This document shows, in pieces, positions 17,181-25,831 of a stretch of 64,000 nt of DNA. The stretch's first letter is position 1. The number at the start of each line of letters is the position of its first letter. A program made the translations under genes and the position numbers. Source of the stretch: M0108 sp044228695 (GTDB lineage: Bacteria > Pseudomonadota > Gammaproteobacteria > Chromatiales > Chromatiaceae); assembly GCA_044228695.1 (NCBI GenBank), contig JBGAUK010000002.1, positions 1 through 64,000 on the forward strand, in the 5' to 3' direction. The notes beneath the pieces are model-generated. The model was given only the letters and a program-made list of their open reading frames with translations, searched no databases and was not told where the DNA came from.

Positions 17181-17207
17181 AGCCGCTTTAAGCGGCTTTT
17201 TCTTTTT
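17181..17207 (+). terminator. Rho-independent terminator of tRNA-Arg
   Basis: AGCCGCTTTAAGCGGCT forms a near-perfect stem (AGCCGC/GCGGCT) and is followed directly by TTTTCTTTTT. It lies 15 bp beyond the tRNA CCA end. Confidence 0.92.
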
Positions 17208-17411
17208 CCGGTGTGCCGGAATTTGTGCATACGTTTCCCCCTATATATCCTGTCAGGTCCGCCACCACTAGCGGCTCGGTGGCGATGCGATCGGCGTGCG
17301 CCGACAAGTGCTCCGGCGCCAGATGCGCCTGACGCTGCACCAATCCTCGGTTCTTATTTCCGATTCACGCTCGAACCAAGCCACTACTACCCATCCCATG
17401 CGGGCCAGATT

Positions 17412-17690
17412 ATGAAAATCCGACTTCTTGTGGTTCCTTTGCTGCTAGCGGGTTGCGCGACTGAACTCATCAGATCCAGCAATAATCTGGTCGTGGTGAG
17501 TGCCAGAACCGACCGGTCGCAAGAGGCGAAGGCCATGGCCGATCAGGAATGCGCGCAAGGGCAGAGGATGGCTAAATTAATGCGGCAAACAGTGGATACT
17601 AATACCTTGTCCACCTTCCATTTTCGGTGCATAACACCCGATGCTTGTCGGGATCTCCCCAAAAACTCCAAGCGGTCCTATTGCATTTAA
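17412..17690 (+). CDS. Small lipoprotein, cysteine-pair family, member 1
   Basis: 92 residues from an ATG inside a longer open frame. MKIRLLVVPLLLAGCA is a lipoprotein signal with a LAGC lipobox, so the mature protein is membrane-anchored, probably in the outer membrane. The mature part shares with three neighbours the pattern NNLVVVSA, then EAKAMADQEC, then a Cys about 34 residues later in FHFRC. The two shared cysteines could form a disulfide. Function unknown. It has an extra C-terminal tail with two more cysteines. Confidence 0.7.
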   Translation: MKIRLLVVPLLLAGCATELIRSSNNLVVVSARTDRSQEAKAMADQECAQGQRMAKLMRQTVDTNTLSTFHFRCITPDACRDLPKNSKRSYCI

Positions 17691-17692
17691 AG

Positions 17693-17709
17693 CCGGCATG
17701 AGATGCCGG
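17693..17709. repeat. Small inverted repeat after lipoprotein gene
   Basis: CCGGCATGAGATGCCGG, a perfect 7-bp stem with a 3-base loop, begins 2 bp after the stop codon of the first lipoprotein gene. It could end the transcript, but there is no T-run. The remaining roughly 265 bp up to the next lipoprotein gene hold nothing I can name. Confidence 0.5.
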
Positions 17710-17975
17710 GGATGCTCTGGGCCCATGCCCAGCCGAGGTTCCAGGGCCTGCCAGCCCCCGGGCCAGGGAGAGACGTTACATCCTATTAACTTCGTCACAC
17801 ACTCATCCTTCAGCCCCTTGTCTCCGCGATATAAGGGTGGGGAATTTTGGACTAGAATCCGAATGCGAGCACATGAATCCACCGAAACGACGACTGGTTG
17901 TTGGGGGCCCTGGTGTCAGCCTCGTGATTCAGGCGCCGCAACATACCGACCCCTTGAAATAACAGGAGTATCTTA

Positions 17976-18254
17976 ATGAAAATTCTTATGCCCGTCATGG
18001 CGGCCTTCCTCGCGGGCTGTGCGGCCTCGCCTGAAATCATCAGTTCTTCGGAGGATAATGTTGTCATTTATGCCCCGCCTTCCGTGGCGGCAGAGGCGTC
18101 ACAGGTGCTAGCGGACAAGGAGTGCGCCAAATCCAATAAAACTGCCAGGTTGGTGCGTGAAGCGGATGCGAAAAGCCCCTGGGCCGCCTCTTACTTTTTT
18201 TGCATAGGGCCCCAAGAGAATTCCAGAGAGATTAAAAATGAAAAATCCGATTAA
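17976..18254 (+). CDS. Small lipoprotein, cysteine-pair family, member 2
   Basis: 92 residues. MKILMPVMAAFLAGCA gives a lipobox LAGC. The mature part has EDNVVIYA, EASQVLADKECAKSNKTARLVREAD and YFFC, aligning without difficulty to members 1 and 3. The ATG follows an AGGAG ribosome site. Its last 17 bp overlap the start of member 3, so these two are translated from one message and their products are probably made together. Confidence 0.78.
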   Translation: MKILMPVMAAFLAGCAASPEIISSSEDNVVIYAPPSVAAEASQVLADKECAKSNKTARLVREADAKSPWAASYFFCIGPQENSREIKNEKSD

Positions 18255-18480
18255 GCCCCTTACGCTGTTTGTTCCATTTTTCTTGTCGGGATGCACCCCT
18301 GAGATTCTCCTCTCGGATGGCCAGAATGTGGTGGTGGATGCCAATTTGAATCGGCCAGCGGAGGCAAAAGCCATAGCCGATAGAGAATGTGCTAAATACA
18401 ATAAAACCAGTTACCTCATGCAGGAAGCCGACAAAAGTAATCTTTCCGCGAACTATATTTATGAATGCGTAAATCCATGA
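18238..18480 (+). CDS. Small lipoprotein, cysteine-pair family, member 3
   Basis: 80 residues. MKNPIKPLTLFVPFFLSGCT carries a LSGC lipobox. The mature region GQNVVVDA, EAKAIADRECAKYNKTSYLMQEAD and YIYEC is the closest match to member 2. It begins within the end of member 2, preceded by an AGAGAG ribosome site. It probably arose by tandem duplication. Function unknown. Confidence 0.78.
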   Translation: MKNPIKPLTLFVPFFLSGCTPEILLSDGQNVVVDANLNRPAEAKAIADRECAKYNKTSYLMQEADKSNLSANYIYECVNP

Positions 18481-18507
18481 TTTAATCGCCGCAGAGCTTT
18501 GCCGTCC

Positions 18508-18563
18508 CTGGAGTGACAAGATGGATAATCATTGATTCCTCATTCCTCATCTTGTCACCCCAG
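18508..18563. repeat. Long inverted repeat between convergent genes
   Basis: Arms of 16 bp, CTGGAGTGACAAGATG and the complement of CATCTTGTCACCCCAG, match at 15 positions around a 24-base loop. It sits between the third lipoprotein gene and the convergent isomerase gene. There is no T-run, so it may be a bidirectional Rho-independent-like stop, an RNA stability hairpin or a small mobile remnant. Confidence 0.6.
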
Positions 18564-18579
18564 AATCATACGGCCTTGC

Positions 18580-19623
18580 TCACGAATTGCGGGAGGATGT
18601 CTTTTCGATTTTTGCCGCCTGCTTCAACGCCTCGATTCTCGCTATTAACTGTTTCTTTACCTCCTCATTCTTCAGCAGGCTCTTGATCTTCTCCTCGACT
18701 TGAGCGAAGGGCACCGTTTCACTCGCGGTCTTCCCCTGTGACTTGATGATGTGATAGCCGAAGGGGGTTTCCACCACTTCGCTCACCGCGCCATCCTGGA
18801 GGCTAAAGGCCACATCCTCGAAGGGCTTGACCATCTGCCCTCGCCCGAAGGTACCCAGATCGCCACCCTTCTTAGCGCTCGGACAGGTGGACTCCGCCTT
18901 GGCGAGTTCGGCAAAATCGGCGCCACCCTTGATCTTGGCGAGGATGTCATTCGCCTTTTGTTGGGCGGCCTGCTTCTCCTCGGGGGTCGCCTTGGCATCG
19001 GCGCCAATCAGAATGTGGCTGGCCTTGACCGATTCCGGCTGTTTGAACTTTTCCGGGTTCGCGTCATAAAACTGCTTGGCCTGCTCGGTCGTAAGGGTGA
19101 TCTTGGCGGTGACCTCCTGGTCGATGTAGGTGGCAATGAGCAGATCACGCGCCAGGCGATCCCTGAATTCCTGCCCGGTCAACCCTGCCTGGCCGAGGGC
19201 TTGCTCGAAGGCCTCGGGGGTGGCGAACCGCGCTTGGGCGGCATTGAACTTCTCCTCGACCCGCTTATCCAGGTCAGCTACCGGGAGACCTTTAGCTGCC
19301 TGGTAGAGTAATTCCTGATCTATCAGTAGATTCAGTGCGGCATCCTGGACTTGCCGCTGCTGCTGGGGATCGGTCGGGGCGGGAGTTCGGCTCTTGGCAA
19401 GCAGCATTTGCGCGGCCTGATCGACTTCGGCGCGGCTAATGACCACTCCATTGACCGTCGCGACTACCTCGTTGGTGGTCGGGGCGGGGGTTGGGGCGGT
19501 AACGGTGACGGCGGGCGTCGCGACCGCAGGGTTGGGTGGGCTCGTCTCGGCAGCGCTGACGGGGATGGTCAGAAAGGCAGCCAGGGCCGCGATGGAAACC
19601 TTGAGTTCAGTTGGCAAGCGCAT
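18580..19623 (-). CDS. Periplasmic parvulin-type peptidyl-prolyl isomerase (PpiC/SurA-like)
   Basis: 347 residues. A signal peptide (MRLPTELKVSIAALAAFLTIPVSAAE) is followed by a Pro/Thr/Val-rich linker, a SurA_N-like chaperone region beginning EVVATVNGVVISRAEVDQAA, and a parvulin domain: VKASHILIGADAKATPEE, ADFAELAKAESTCPSAKKGGDLGTFGRGQMVKPFED and ETPFGYHIIKSQG. It should help fold exported or outer-membrane proteins. The lipobox is absent, so it is soluble in the periplasm. It lies among small lipoprotein genes, but a functional link is only suggested by position. Confidence 0.92.
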   Translation of the reverse strand: MRLPTELKVSIAALAAFLTIPVSAAETSPPNPAVATPAVTVTAPTPAPTTNEVVATVNGVVISRAEVDQAAQMLLAKSRTPAPTDPQQQRQVQDAALNLLIDQELLYQAAKGLPVADLDKRVEEKFNAAQARFATPEAFEQALGQAGLTGQEFRDRLARDLLIATYIDQEVTAKITLTTEQAKQFYDANPEKFKQPESVKASHILIGADAKATPEEKQAAQQKANDILAKIKGGADFAELAKAESTCPSAKKGGDLGTFGRGQMVKPFEDVAFSLQDGAVSEVVETPFGYHIIKSQGKTASETVPFAQVEEKIKSLLKNEEVKKQLIARIEALKQAAKIEKTSSRNS

Positions 19624-19814
19624 GTCGTTATTCTCGATAGTGAGTGAGGTGGGTTTTTGGCAGGCTATATCCTGCCCTGGGGGTTGTCATGAGTAGATCC
19701 CGATGCCGGGCGCTCGAAACCACCACATCGGTTTCTCGCCCATTCCTGACGCTTTTTGAGCGGATATTGGGTACCCTAGCGCCTCTGAATCAAAGACTAA
19801 TAGCCGGAGCCTCC

Positions 19815-20063
19815 ATGCAAATTCCAAAAAATACCCTGTTCGCGAGTCTGGCCATCAGCCTGGTGTTGAGTGCCTGTGCCACCAGCAGCGGCCCAACTCG
19901 GGTTGAAGCCGACCAATGGCAAATCCTGGCCCCGAATTATATCGAGGCCGCCAGAAAGGCGAAGGCACATTGCAGATCGTTGGAGTTGGATGTGCTTAAG
20001 GTGACCAAGCGCCAGGCACATGAGGATAATATCGAAATTCTCTACCGCTGCTCAAAGGAATAA
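19815..20063 (+). CDS. Small lipoprotein, cysteine-pair family, member 4
   Basis: 82 residues from an ATG inside a longer open frame. MQIPKNTLFASLAISLVLSACA has a LSAC lipobox. The mature part is more diverged than members 1-3 but keeps the order: QILAPNYIEAARKAKAHC, a gap of about 30 residues, then ILYRC. It diverges from the isomerase gene across 190 bp and runs towards the Gfo/Idh/MocA gene. Function unknown. Confidence 0.7.
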   Translation: MQIPKNTLFASLAISLVLSACATSSGPTRVEADQWQILAPNYIEAARKAKAHCRSLELDVLKVTKRQAHEDNIEILYRCSKE

Positions 20064-20068
20064 GCCCG

Positions 20069-21004
20069 TTAGTGCCCCATGCAATCCCGGACCTTGAGCG
20101 CCACGTCCAAGGCCTCGAGGCCAACGCGCCCATCCACCAGGGGCCGGCGATGCTCGCGGATACAGGCGACGAAGGCCTCGATCTCGCGATCGAGGGGCTT
20201 GACCGGTACGACCTGGATACGCTCGCGGACGATCTCGGGCCGGGTCGCGCCCTTCGCCAGGTGGGGATAGGCGATGTCGATGGTCTGCTCGATGAAATCG
20301 AGGGACAGGTATTTGCGTTCCTGAAAGACCCGGATACGCCGGGTTTTGCGATCCGAAACCCGACTCGCCACGACATTGGCGACGGCGCCGTTGGCGAACT
20401 CCAGGCGCGCATTGGCGATATCCACGCGATTCGTGAGGACGGGCGTGCCGACCGCCGACACGGACTGCAACTCCGAGCCCATGAGGGACAGGATGATATC
20501 GATGTCATGGATCATGAGGTCCGAGACCACGTCCACATCCGTGGCCCGCTCCACAAACTCACCCATGCGCTGGATCTCGACGAAGCGGGGATGATCGATG
20601 TGCTCCGCCAGGGCCATGACGCCGGCGTTGAAGCGTTCCAGATGGCCAATCTGCAGAATGGCCCCGCCTTGATCCGCCAGATCGACGATACGCTTGCCCT
20701 CCTCCCGAGTCGCCGCGATGGGTTTCTCCAGCAACATATGGATGCCCCGCCGGAGCAGGGGCTCGGCCACGGCCAGATGGGCGGTCGTCGGTACCACGAC
20801 GGAAACGGCATCGACCTGGTCGGCAATATCCTCCAGGCTTGCGAAGACCGCGCAACCCGCTTCCTCGGCCACGGCCCGGGCCCGCTCTGAATCGGTATCC
20901 ACGACACCCACCAAGGCCACATCGGGCAGGCGGGAGTAGATGAGGGCATGAAAGCGGCCCAGATAACCAACCCCAATGACGGCGAAACGCAGTTTGTCAG
21001 CCAT
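20069..21004 (-). CDS. Gfo/Idh/MocA-family NAD(P)-dependent oxidoreductase
   Basis: 311 residues. The N-terminal Rossmann fold begins FAVIGVGYLGRFHALIYSRLPDVALVGVVD; LLEKPIAATREEGKRIVDLA contains the family's conserved Glu-Lys-Pro, and HDIDIILSLMG the catalytic-site His-Asp region. The substrate is a sugar or sugar nucleotide in most relatives. Some proteobacterial homologues near lipid A genes act as UDP-GlcNAc 3-dehydrogenases (GnnA), which is one possibility here, but no lpx or gnnB gene is next to it. Confidence 0.85.
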   Translation of the reverse strand: MADKLRFAVIGVGYLGRFHALIYSRLPDVALVGVVDTDSERARAVAEEAGCAVFASLEDIADQVDAVSVVVPTTAHLAVAEPLLRRGIHMLLEKPIAATREEGKRIVDLADQGGAILQIGHLERFNAGVMALAEHIDHPRFVEIQRMGEFVERATDVDVVSDLMIHDIDIILSLMGSELQSVSAVGTPVLTNRVDIANARLEFANGAVANVVASRVSDRKTRRIRVFQERKYLSLDFIEQTIDIAYPHLAKGATRPEIVRERIQVVPVKPLDREIEAFVACIREHRRPLVDGRVGLEALDVALKVRDCMGH

Positions 21005-21042
21005 GCTGTGTCCTTCTGGAAGAAATGGTGAAGCGCATACCC

Positions 21043-21210
21043 CTAGCCCCCAAAGGCGCGATCGATCGGGGCCTGCCGGGCGAAGGGAATGCGATCCGCG
21101 CCATAATAGACCTGGACCTGGTAGAAGAGGGTCACGGCCATGCCGATCACAACGGCCAGGATCAGCATGTTCAAGGGGTCGCGCTTGCGACGGCGGGGGC
21201 TAAGACTCAT
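21043..21210 (-). CDS. Small single-span membrane protein, hypothetical
   Basis: 55 residues from the ATG at 21210. MSLSPRRRKRDPLN is strongly basic, followed by one hydrophobic helix (MLILAVVIGMAVTLFYQVQVYY) and a short polar tail ending AFGG. By the positive-inside rule the N-terminus is cytoplasmic. It precedes the oxidoreductase gene by 39 bp in the same direction. The ribosome site is weak and I know no family, so it may be a chance frame. Confidence 0.5.
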   Translation of the reverse strand: MSLSPRRRKRDPLNMLILAVVIGMAVTLFYQVQVYYGADRIPFARQAPIDRAFGG

Positions 21211-21463
21211 GAGACGGCGGGGGACAACCAGGGTAGGATTTTGAAAACAAGAGGTTGGGCTCGCGAGGCCGCTGACGAGCGGACATGACGGCCAAACCAG
21301 CGGGGCGCAATTATCCCCCATTTCCCGCCCTTGCGCCCCACGCATTTGCCGTTATCCTCACAGGCCCAGCGCCAGTCTCAAGACAGAACGCCAAGCCTTG
21401 ACGGCCATTGTATTTCCTGCACGAGCCCCTTATTCTGCAATCATGTTTTCAGGATTCCTTGCC

Positions 21464-21853
21464 ATGCCAGCCGATCAAGACCCTCGCTACCGCATTTCCG
21501 TCCGGGCCCAGAGCGTATATATCCTGGAGCAATCCCAACCGGATAAGGACCGGTACGCCTTCGCCTACACCATCACCCTCCAGAATACCGGCCAGACGGC
21601 CGCCCGCCTCCTGGACCGACATTGGGTCATCACCGACGCCAATGGCCGGGTTCAGGAAGTCCGGGGCGAAGGGGTGGTCGGCGAGCAGCCCCACCTGGAA
21701 CCCGGGGAGAGTTTCCGCTACACCAGCGGCACCCTGCTGGAAACGCCCTTGGGCTCCATGCATGGCAGCTATGGCATGATTGCCGACGATGGCACCCGCT
21801 TCGCCGCCCCTATCGAGCCCTTTTCCCTTTCCACGCCGATGCGTCTACATTGA
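21464..21853 (+). CDS. apaG: ApaG-domain protein
   Basis: 129 residues from the ATG at 21464, which has a CAGGA ribosome site; an upstream in-frame ATG at 21398 is not preferred. ApaG is a single fibronectin-III-like domain: YAFAYTITLQNTGQTAARLLDRHWVITDANG and VVGEQPHLEPGESFRYTSG, GSMHGSYGM. It binds nucleotides weakly in relatives, with no settled role. It precedes apaH, as in most gammaproteobacteria. Confidence 0.95.
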   Translation: MPADQDPRYRISVRAQSVYILEQSQPDKDRYAFAYTITLQNTGQTAARLLDRHWVITDANGRVQEVRGEGVVGEQPHLEPGESFRYTSGTLLETPLGSMHGSYGMIADDGTRFAAPIEPFSLSTPMRLH

Positions 21854-21901
21854 CAGGCCCGCTGGCTTCCCGGCGGCCGCCCTTCATGACCGACAGGACT
21901 A

Positions 21902-22735
21902 ATGACCACTTACGCCATAGGTGACATCCAGGGTTGTTACGACCCCTTCCGCCGGCTTCTCGACAAGCTTGAATTCAATCCTGGTCAGGATCAGATCTGG
22001 CTGGTTGGCGATCTCGTCAATCGCGGCCCGGATTCCTTGGGCGTACTACGTTACGTCCGGAGCCTCGGTGAGTCCGCTGTGATTGTGCTGGGCAATCACG
22101 ATCTCCACCTACTTGCCCTGGGCGCGGGTAATGACAAGACCGCCTCCATGAGCAGCCTCCACGACGTCCTCATGGCCCCCGATCGCGAGGATCTGCTGCA
22201 CTGGCTGCGCCACCAGCCCCTCATGCACTATGACGCCAGCAAGGACTTTGCCATGGTCCATGCCGGCCTGGCTCCCCAGTGGGACCTGCTCCAGGCCCTG
22301 GCCTGCGCCCGCGAGGTGGAGGACGTCCTGCGAGGACCCGACTACCGGGACTTCCTCCATGCTATGTATGGGAACCTACCGGATCGCTGGTCGCCATCCC
22401 TGAAAGGCATGGACCGGTTGCGCTTCATCACCAATTGCATGACGAGGATGCGCTACTGCCTGCCGGATGGCACCCTGGGGCTCAAGGAGAAAGGCCCGGT
22501 GGGTAGTCAAACCAAGCCCTACATCCCCTGGTTCGACATTCCCTGGCGCGCCAGCAGTGACTTCCGTCTCGTCATCGGACACTGGTCAACCCTCGGCTAC
22601 ATGGCCAAGGACAACATCTGGGCCCTGGATACCGGCTGCCTCTGGGGCCGCTCGCTCACGGCCATCCCGATCCGCAAGAAGAAGGACATTGAGCCCATCT
22701 CCCTGGATTGCCCAATCGGAGCCTTGCGCGATTAG
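21902..22735 (+). CDS. apaH: Symmetrical diadenosine tetraphosphatase
   Basis: 277 residues. It splits Ap4A into two ADP, lowering stress-linked dinucleotide and Np4-capped RNA levels. Metallophosphoesterase motifs: GDIQGCYDPFRRLL (about residue 7), WLVGDLVNRGPDSLG (about 34), VIVLGNHDLHLLAL (about 62) and MVHAGLAPQW (about 120). Its end overlaps the convergent folA stop by 4 bp. Confidence 0.96.
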   Translation: MTTYAIGDIQGCYDPFRRLLDKLEFNPGQDQIWLVGDLVNRGPDSLGVLRYVRSLGESAVIVLGNHDLHLLALGAGNDKTASMSSLHDVLMAPDREDLLHWLRHQPLMHYDASKDFAMVHAGLAPQWDLLQALACAREVEDVLRGPDYRDFLHAMYGNLPDRWSPSLKGMDRLRFITNCMTRMRYCLPDGTLGLKEKGPVGSQTKPYIPWFDIPWRASSDFRLVIGHWSTLGYMAKDNIWALDTGCLWGRSLTAIPIRKKKDIEPISLDCPIGALRD

Positions 22736-23241
22736 ACCCCCACCCGTTCGAGACTGACAAAGCTGAGGTTGAAGGGATTCGCCTCATCCCTGGACCTCTC
22801 CTCGCGCTCAATTTCCCGCCATTCCGCGGCGACCCAGGGCGGGAAGAAGGCATCCCCATCCTCGATCCAGGTCTCCACCAGCGTCAGATAGAGCCGCCCC
22901 GCCCTGGGCAGCAGAGCGCGATAAAGGGCCTCGCCCCCAATGACCATGACCTCTTCCTCGCCACCCGCCAGCGCCAGCGCCGCTTCCGGCGTGGGGGTGA
23001 GTAGGCAGCCCGGAGCCTGATAGTCCAGGTCGCGGGTCACGACAATATGGCGCCGCCGGGGCAGCAAGCCCGGCAGGGACTCCCAGGTACGGCGGCCCAT
23101 GATGAGGGTCTTGTCCAGGGTGTTGCGCTTGAAGTGGGCCAGATCCGCCGGCAGGTGCCAGGGCAGGCGGTTGGCCCTGCCGATAACATAATTCTGGGAA
23201 AGGGCGGCGATCAGGGCGACCCGGGGCAACTCGCTGACCAT
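22732..23241 (-). CDS. folA: Dihydrofolate reductase
   Basis: 169 residues from the ATG at 23241. It reduces dihydrofolate with NADPH to supply tetrahydrofolate. Family residues are in place: VALIAALSQNYVIGRANRLPWHLPADLAHFKRNT with the catalytic Asp of the LPADLAHFK helix, LIMGRRTWESLP, and VMVIGGEALYRALLP. The longer open frame upstream overlaps rsfS and is not used. It is at the end of a proA-nadD-rsfS-folA run. Confidence 0.95.
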   Translation of the reverse strand: MVSELPRVALIAALSQNYVIGRANRLPWHLPADLAHFKRNTLDKTLIMGRRTWESLPGLLPRRRHIVVTRDLDYQAPGCLLTPTPEAALALAGGEEEVMVIGGEALYRALLPRAGRLYLTLVETWIEDGDAFFPPWVAAEWREIEREERSRDEANPFNLSFVSLERVGV

Positions 23242-23251
23242 GCCACGCCCT

Positions 23252-23608
23252 CTAGTTGCCGAGGAGCGCCGCCTTGCGGGTGGCCTCGGTGGCGGACCAG
23301 AGACGCTCCAGGGCATAGAAATCACGTACCTTGGGCAGCATGACGTGCACCAGCACGATATTGAGGTCCACCAAGGCCCATTCGCCCTCGCTCAGCCCCT
23401 CGCTGCCCAGGGGGGGCTCACCGGCCTCCTTGGCGCGAAAGGCAACGGTCTCGGCGATCGCCTTGACGTGCCGTTCGGAGGTGCCCGAGGCGACGATCAT
23501 GAGATCTGTTATCGCGGTCTTGCCGCGCACATCCAGCACCTGCACATCCAGGGCCTTCATGTCATCCAGGGTGTCCAGGACCAGTTGCTTGAGTTGATCG
23601 AGATCCAA
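23252..23608 (-). CDS. rsfS: Ribosomal silencing factor RsfS
   Basis: 118 residues. RsfS binds ribosomal protein uL14 and blocks joining of subunits during starvation. The Iojap domain is clear: LDDMKALDVQVLDVRGKTAITDLMIVASGTSERHVKAIAE and the tail WALVDLNIVLVHVMLPKVRDFYALERLW. The nadD-rsfS order is widely conserved and is kept here, with 68 bp between the genes. Confidence 0.96.
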   Translation of the reverse strand: MDLDQLKQLVLDTLDDMKALDVQVLDVRGKTAITDLMIVASGTSERHVKAIAETVAFRAKEAGEPPLGSEGLSEGEWALVDLNIVLVHVMLPKVRDFYALERLWSATEATRKAALLGN

Positions 23609-23676
23609 GGGATTCTCCTAAGTGATGGGATTCTTGCGAGGGGGACCCTCGGACCGCCAGTCGAGGTAGTCAGGGG

Positions 23677-24318
23677 TCACCGGTAGAGACCGTCGCCCAG
23701 GATAAGGGCGATCACGGCGTCGGGAAGCAAATAGCGCGGGCTCCGGCCTAGGGCGACCAGGCGGCGGATCTGGGTCGCGGAGATGGCCAGCGAGGTCACA
23801 TCCTGGAACCAGATGCGCCCGGCGGGCGCCTCCACCAAAGTGGATGCCGACGAGCAGAGGCGTGGCGTGGCCCAGCTTCTCAACTCCTCGTCCATGGCCG
23901 CTGGTTCGCCGGGAATATCGCCGGGGCGCCGCATGACCACCAGATGGGCCAGCCCCAGGATGTCATCCGGCCGGTGCCAGGTGAGAAAGCCGGCGAAGGC
24001 ATCGGCGCCCAGCAAGAGGCAAATCCCCTCCTCCGCCCCGAGTTCCGCGCGTAACTCCACCAGGGTGTCGTAGCTATAGGAAGGGCCCACCCGCCGCAAC
24101 TCCCGGTCGTCGATAGCCAAGCCCGGCTCACCCGCCACGGCCAATTGCAGCATGGCTAACCGCTGGTCCGGGCTGGCCAGGGGCTGATGGCGATGCACGG
24201 CCTGACGCAGGGGAACGAGGCGTACCTCCCGGAGGCCCAACTCCTGGCATACCTCCAGGGCTGGCCGCAGATGGCCGAAATGCACGGGGTCGAAAGTGCC
24301 GCCAAGGACTCCCATCAT
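23677..24318 (-). CDS. nadD: Nicotinate-nucleotide adenylyltransferase
   Basis: Adds AMP to nicotinate mononucleotide in NAD synthesis. MMGVLGGTFDPVHFGHLRPALEVCQELGL holds the GGTFDP and HFGH nucleotidyltransferase motifs at the N-terminus, and SLAISATQIRRLVALGRSPRYLLPDAV the C-terminal ISxTxIR motif. I use the first of two adjacent ATGs (24318), giving 213 residues; the frame stays open to 24354 but that start overlaps the end of proA. The start lies 17 bp after the proA stop. Confidence 0.94.
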   Translation of the reverse strand: MMGVLGGTFDPVHFGHLRPALEVCQELGLREVRLVPLRQAVHRHQPLASPDQRLAMLQLAVAGEPGLAIDDRELRRVGPSYSYDTLVELRAELGAEEGICLLLGADAFAGFLTWHRPDDILGLAHLVVMRRPGDIPGEPAAMDEELRSWATPRLCSSASTLVEAPAGRIWFQDVTSLAISATQIRRLVALGRSPRYLLPDAVIALILGDGLYR

Positions 24319-24334
24319 GCCGGCTGGGGCCCTA

Positions 24335-25609
24335 TCAAGCCCGCACCTCGCCATTGCCCAGGACGATGAACTTGACCGAGGTCAGGCCCTCCAGGCCGAC
24401 GGGGCCCCGGGCATGGAATTTGTCGGTGCTGATGCCGATCTCGGCGCCCAGGCCGTACTCGAAGCCATCCGCGAAGCGGGTGGAGGCGTTGACCATGACG
24501 GAGCTGCTGTCCACCTCGCGCAGGAATCGCCGGGCCCGGCTGTAGTCCTCGGTGACGATGGCGTCCGTGTGCTGGGAACCATGGCGGGCGATATGGTCCA
24601 TGGCCGCGTCCAGGTCCGCCACCACCCGGATCGACAGGATGGGCGCCAGGTATTCGGTATCCCAGTCCTCCTCCGTCGCCGGGATGGCCTGGGGGATGAG
24701 GCCACAAGTCCGCGGGCAGCCCCGCAGCTCGACACCCTTGGCCAGCAAGGGTGCCGCCAGGCCGGGCAGCAGGGCCGCCGCAACCCCTTCGGCGACCAGC
24801 AGGGTCTCCAGGGTATTGCAGGTGCCGTAGCGTTGGGTCTTGGCGTTCATGACGATGGGCAGGGCCTTGGCCGGATCGGCCTTATCGTCGATATAGACAT
24901 GGCAGATGCCATCCAGGTGCTTGATGACCGGCACCCGCGCCTCGCGGCTGATGCGTTCGATGAGGCCCTTACCGCCCCGGGGGATGATGACGTCCACGTA
25001 CTCCGGCAGGGTGATGAGGGCGCCCACGGCGGCGCGGTCGGTGGTGGCGAGCACCTGGACCCCATCCGCCGGCAGCCCCGCCGCCGCCAGGCCGCGGTGG
25101 ATGCAAGCCGCAATCGCCTGATTGGAATGAAAGGCCTCGGAACCGCCCCTGAGGACGGTGGCGTTGCCGGACTTGAGGCAGAGGGCCGCCGCGTCCGCCG
25201 TCACATTGGGCCGGGATTCGTAAATGATGCCGACCACGCCTAAAGGGACCCGCATCCGCCCCACCTGAATCCCAGATGGCCGGTAGTTGAGATCGGAGAT
25301 AGCCCCCACCGGGTCCGCCAGGGCCGCGACCTCCCGCAACCCCGCGATCATGGCGTCGATCCGCCCCGGGGTCAGCTCCAGGCGATCGAGCAGGGCCGCG
25401 TCCAGGCCCTGGGCCGCCCCCGCTTCCAGATCCTGCCGGTTGGCGATCATGAGGTCGGCCCGGCGGGCGTCCAGGTCCGTGGCGATCGCCAGCAGGGCGT
25501 CATTCTTGGCGGCCGTCTCGGCCCTGGCCAGAAGCCGCGAGGCGGCCCGGGCCCGCTCGCCGACCTGCCGCACGTAGGCGGCGACATCGCTGATCTGTGT
25601 CTCGGACAT
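24335..25609 (-). CDS. proA: Glutamate-5-semialdehyde dehydrogenase
   Basis: 424 residues from the ATG at 25609. It reduces glutamyl phosphate to the semialdehyde in proline synthesis. Aldehyde dehydrogenase-type features: GVVGIIYESRPNVTADAAALCLKSGNATVLRGGSEA, and the catalytic Cys in TQRYGTCNTLETLLV (about residue 275). The product tail is GNGEVRA. proB is not in the window. Start 25651 is possible but the first 14 residues it would add are not conserved-looking. Confidence 0.96.
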   Translation of the reverse strand: MSETQISDVAAYVRQVGERARAASRLLARAETAAKNDALLAIATDLDARRADLMIANRQDLEAGAAQGLDAALLDRLELTPGRIDAMIAGLREVAALADPVGAISDLNYRPSGIQVGRMRVPLGVVGIIYESRPNVTADAAALCLKSGNATVLRGGSEAFHSNQAIAACIHRGLAAAGLPADGVQVLATTDRAAVGALITLPEYVDVIIPRGGKGLIERISREARVPVIKHLDGICHVYIDDKADPAKALPIVMNAKTQRYGTCNTLETLLVAEGVAAALLPGLAAPLLAKGVELRGCPRTCGLIPQAIPATEEDWDTEYLAPILSIRVVADLDAAMDHIARHGSQHTDAIVTEDYSRARRFLREVDSSSVMVNASTRFADGFEYGLGAEIGISTDKFHARGPVGLEGLTSVKFIVLGNGEVRA

Positions 25610-25831
25610 GGATGAAATCCCGTAAGGCTGAGGGGTACGAGGGTATGGCAAGCCCCGGAGGCTAAAGCGAGTGCGGATTCTAACAGAAACGCCGCCCCGG
25701 GCTGGCTGGGAGCGAACAAGGCTAAGGAATAGCCGCTATTTAGGCCCGCCGGAGGGAATCGGCGGTGGGAATCGCGACGAAAAGCGCGAGGCGCTGCTAA
25801 CGCCTTAGCCCGGCACCGGGAACAATAGCTA

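Noticed and set aside
17089..18500. Genomic island integrated at tRNA-Arg
   Set aside because: No integrase, no repeated tRNA 3' end downstream, and the tRNA is followed by its own terminator. The lipoprotein cluster alone does not make an island.
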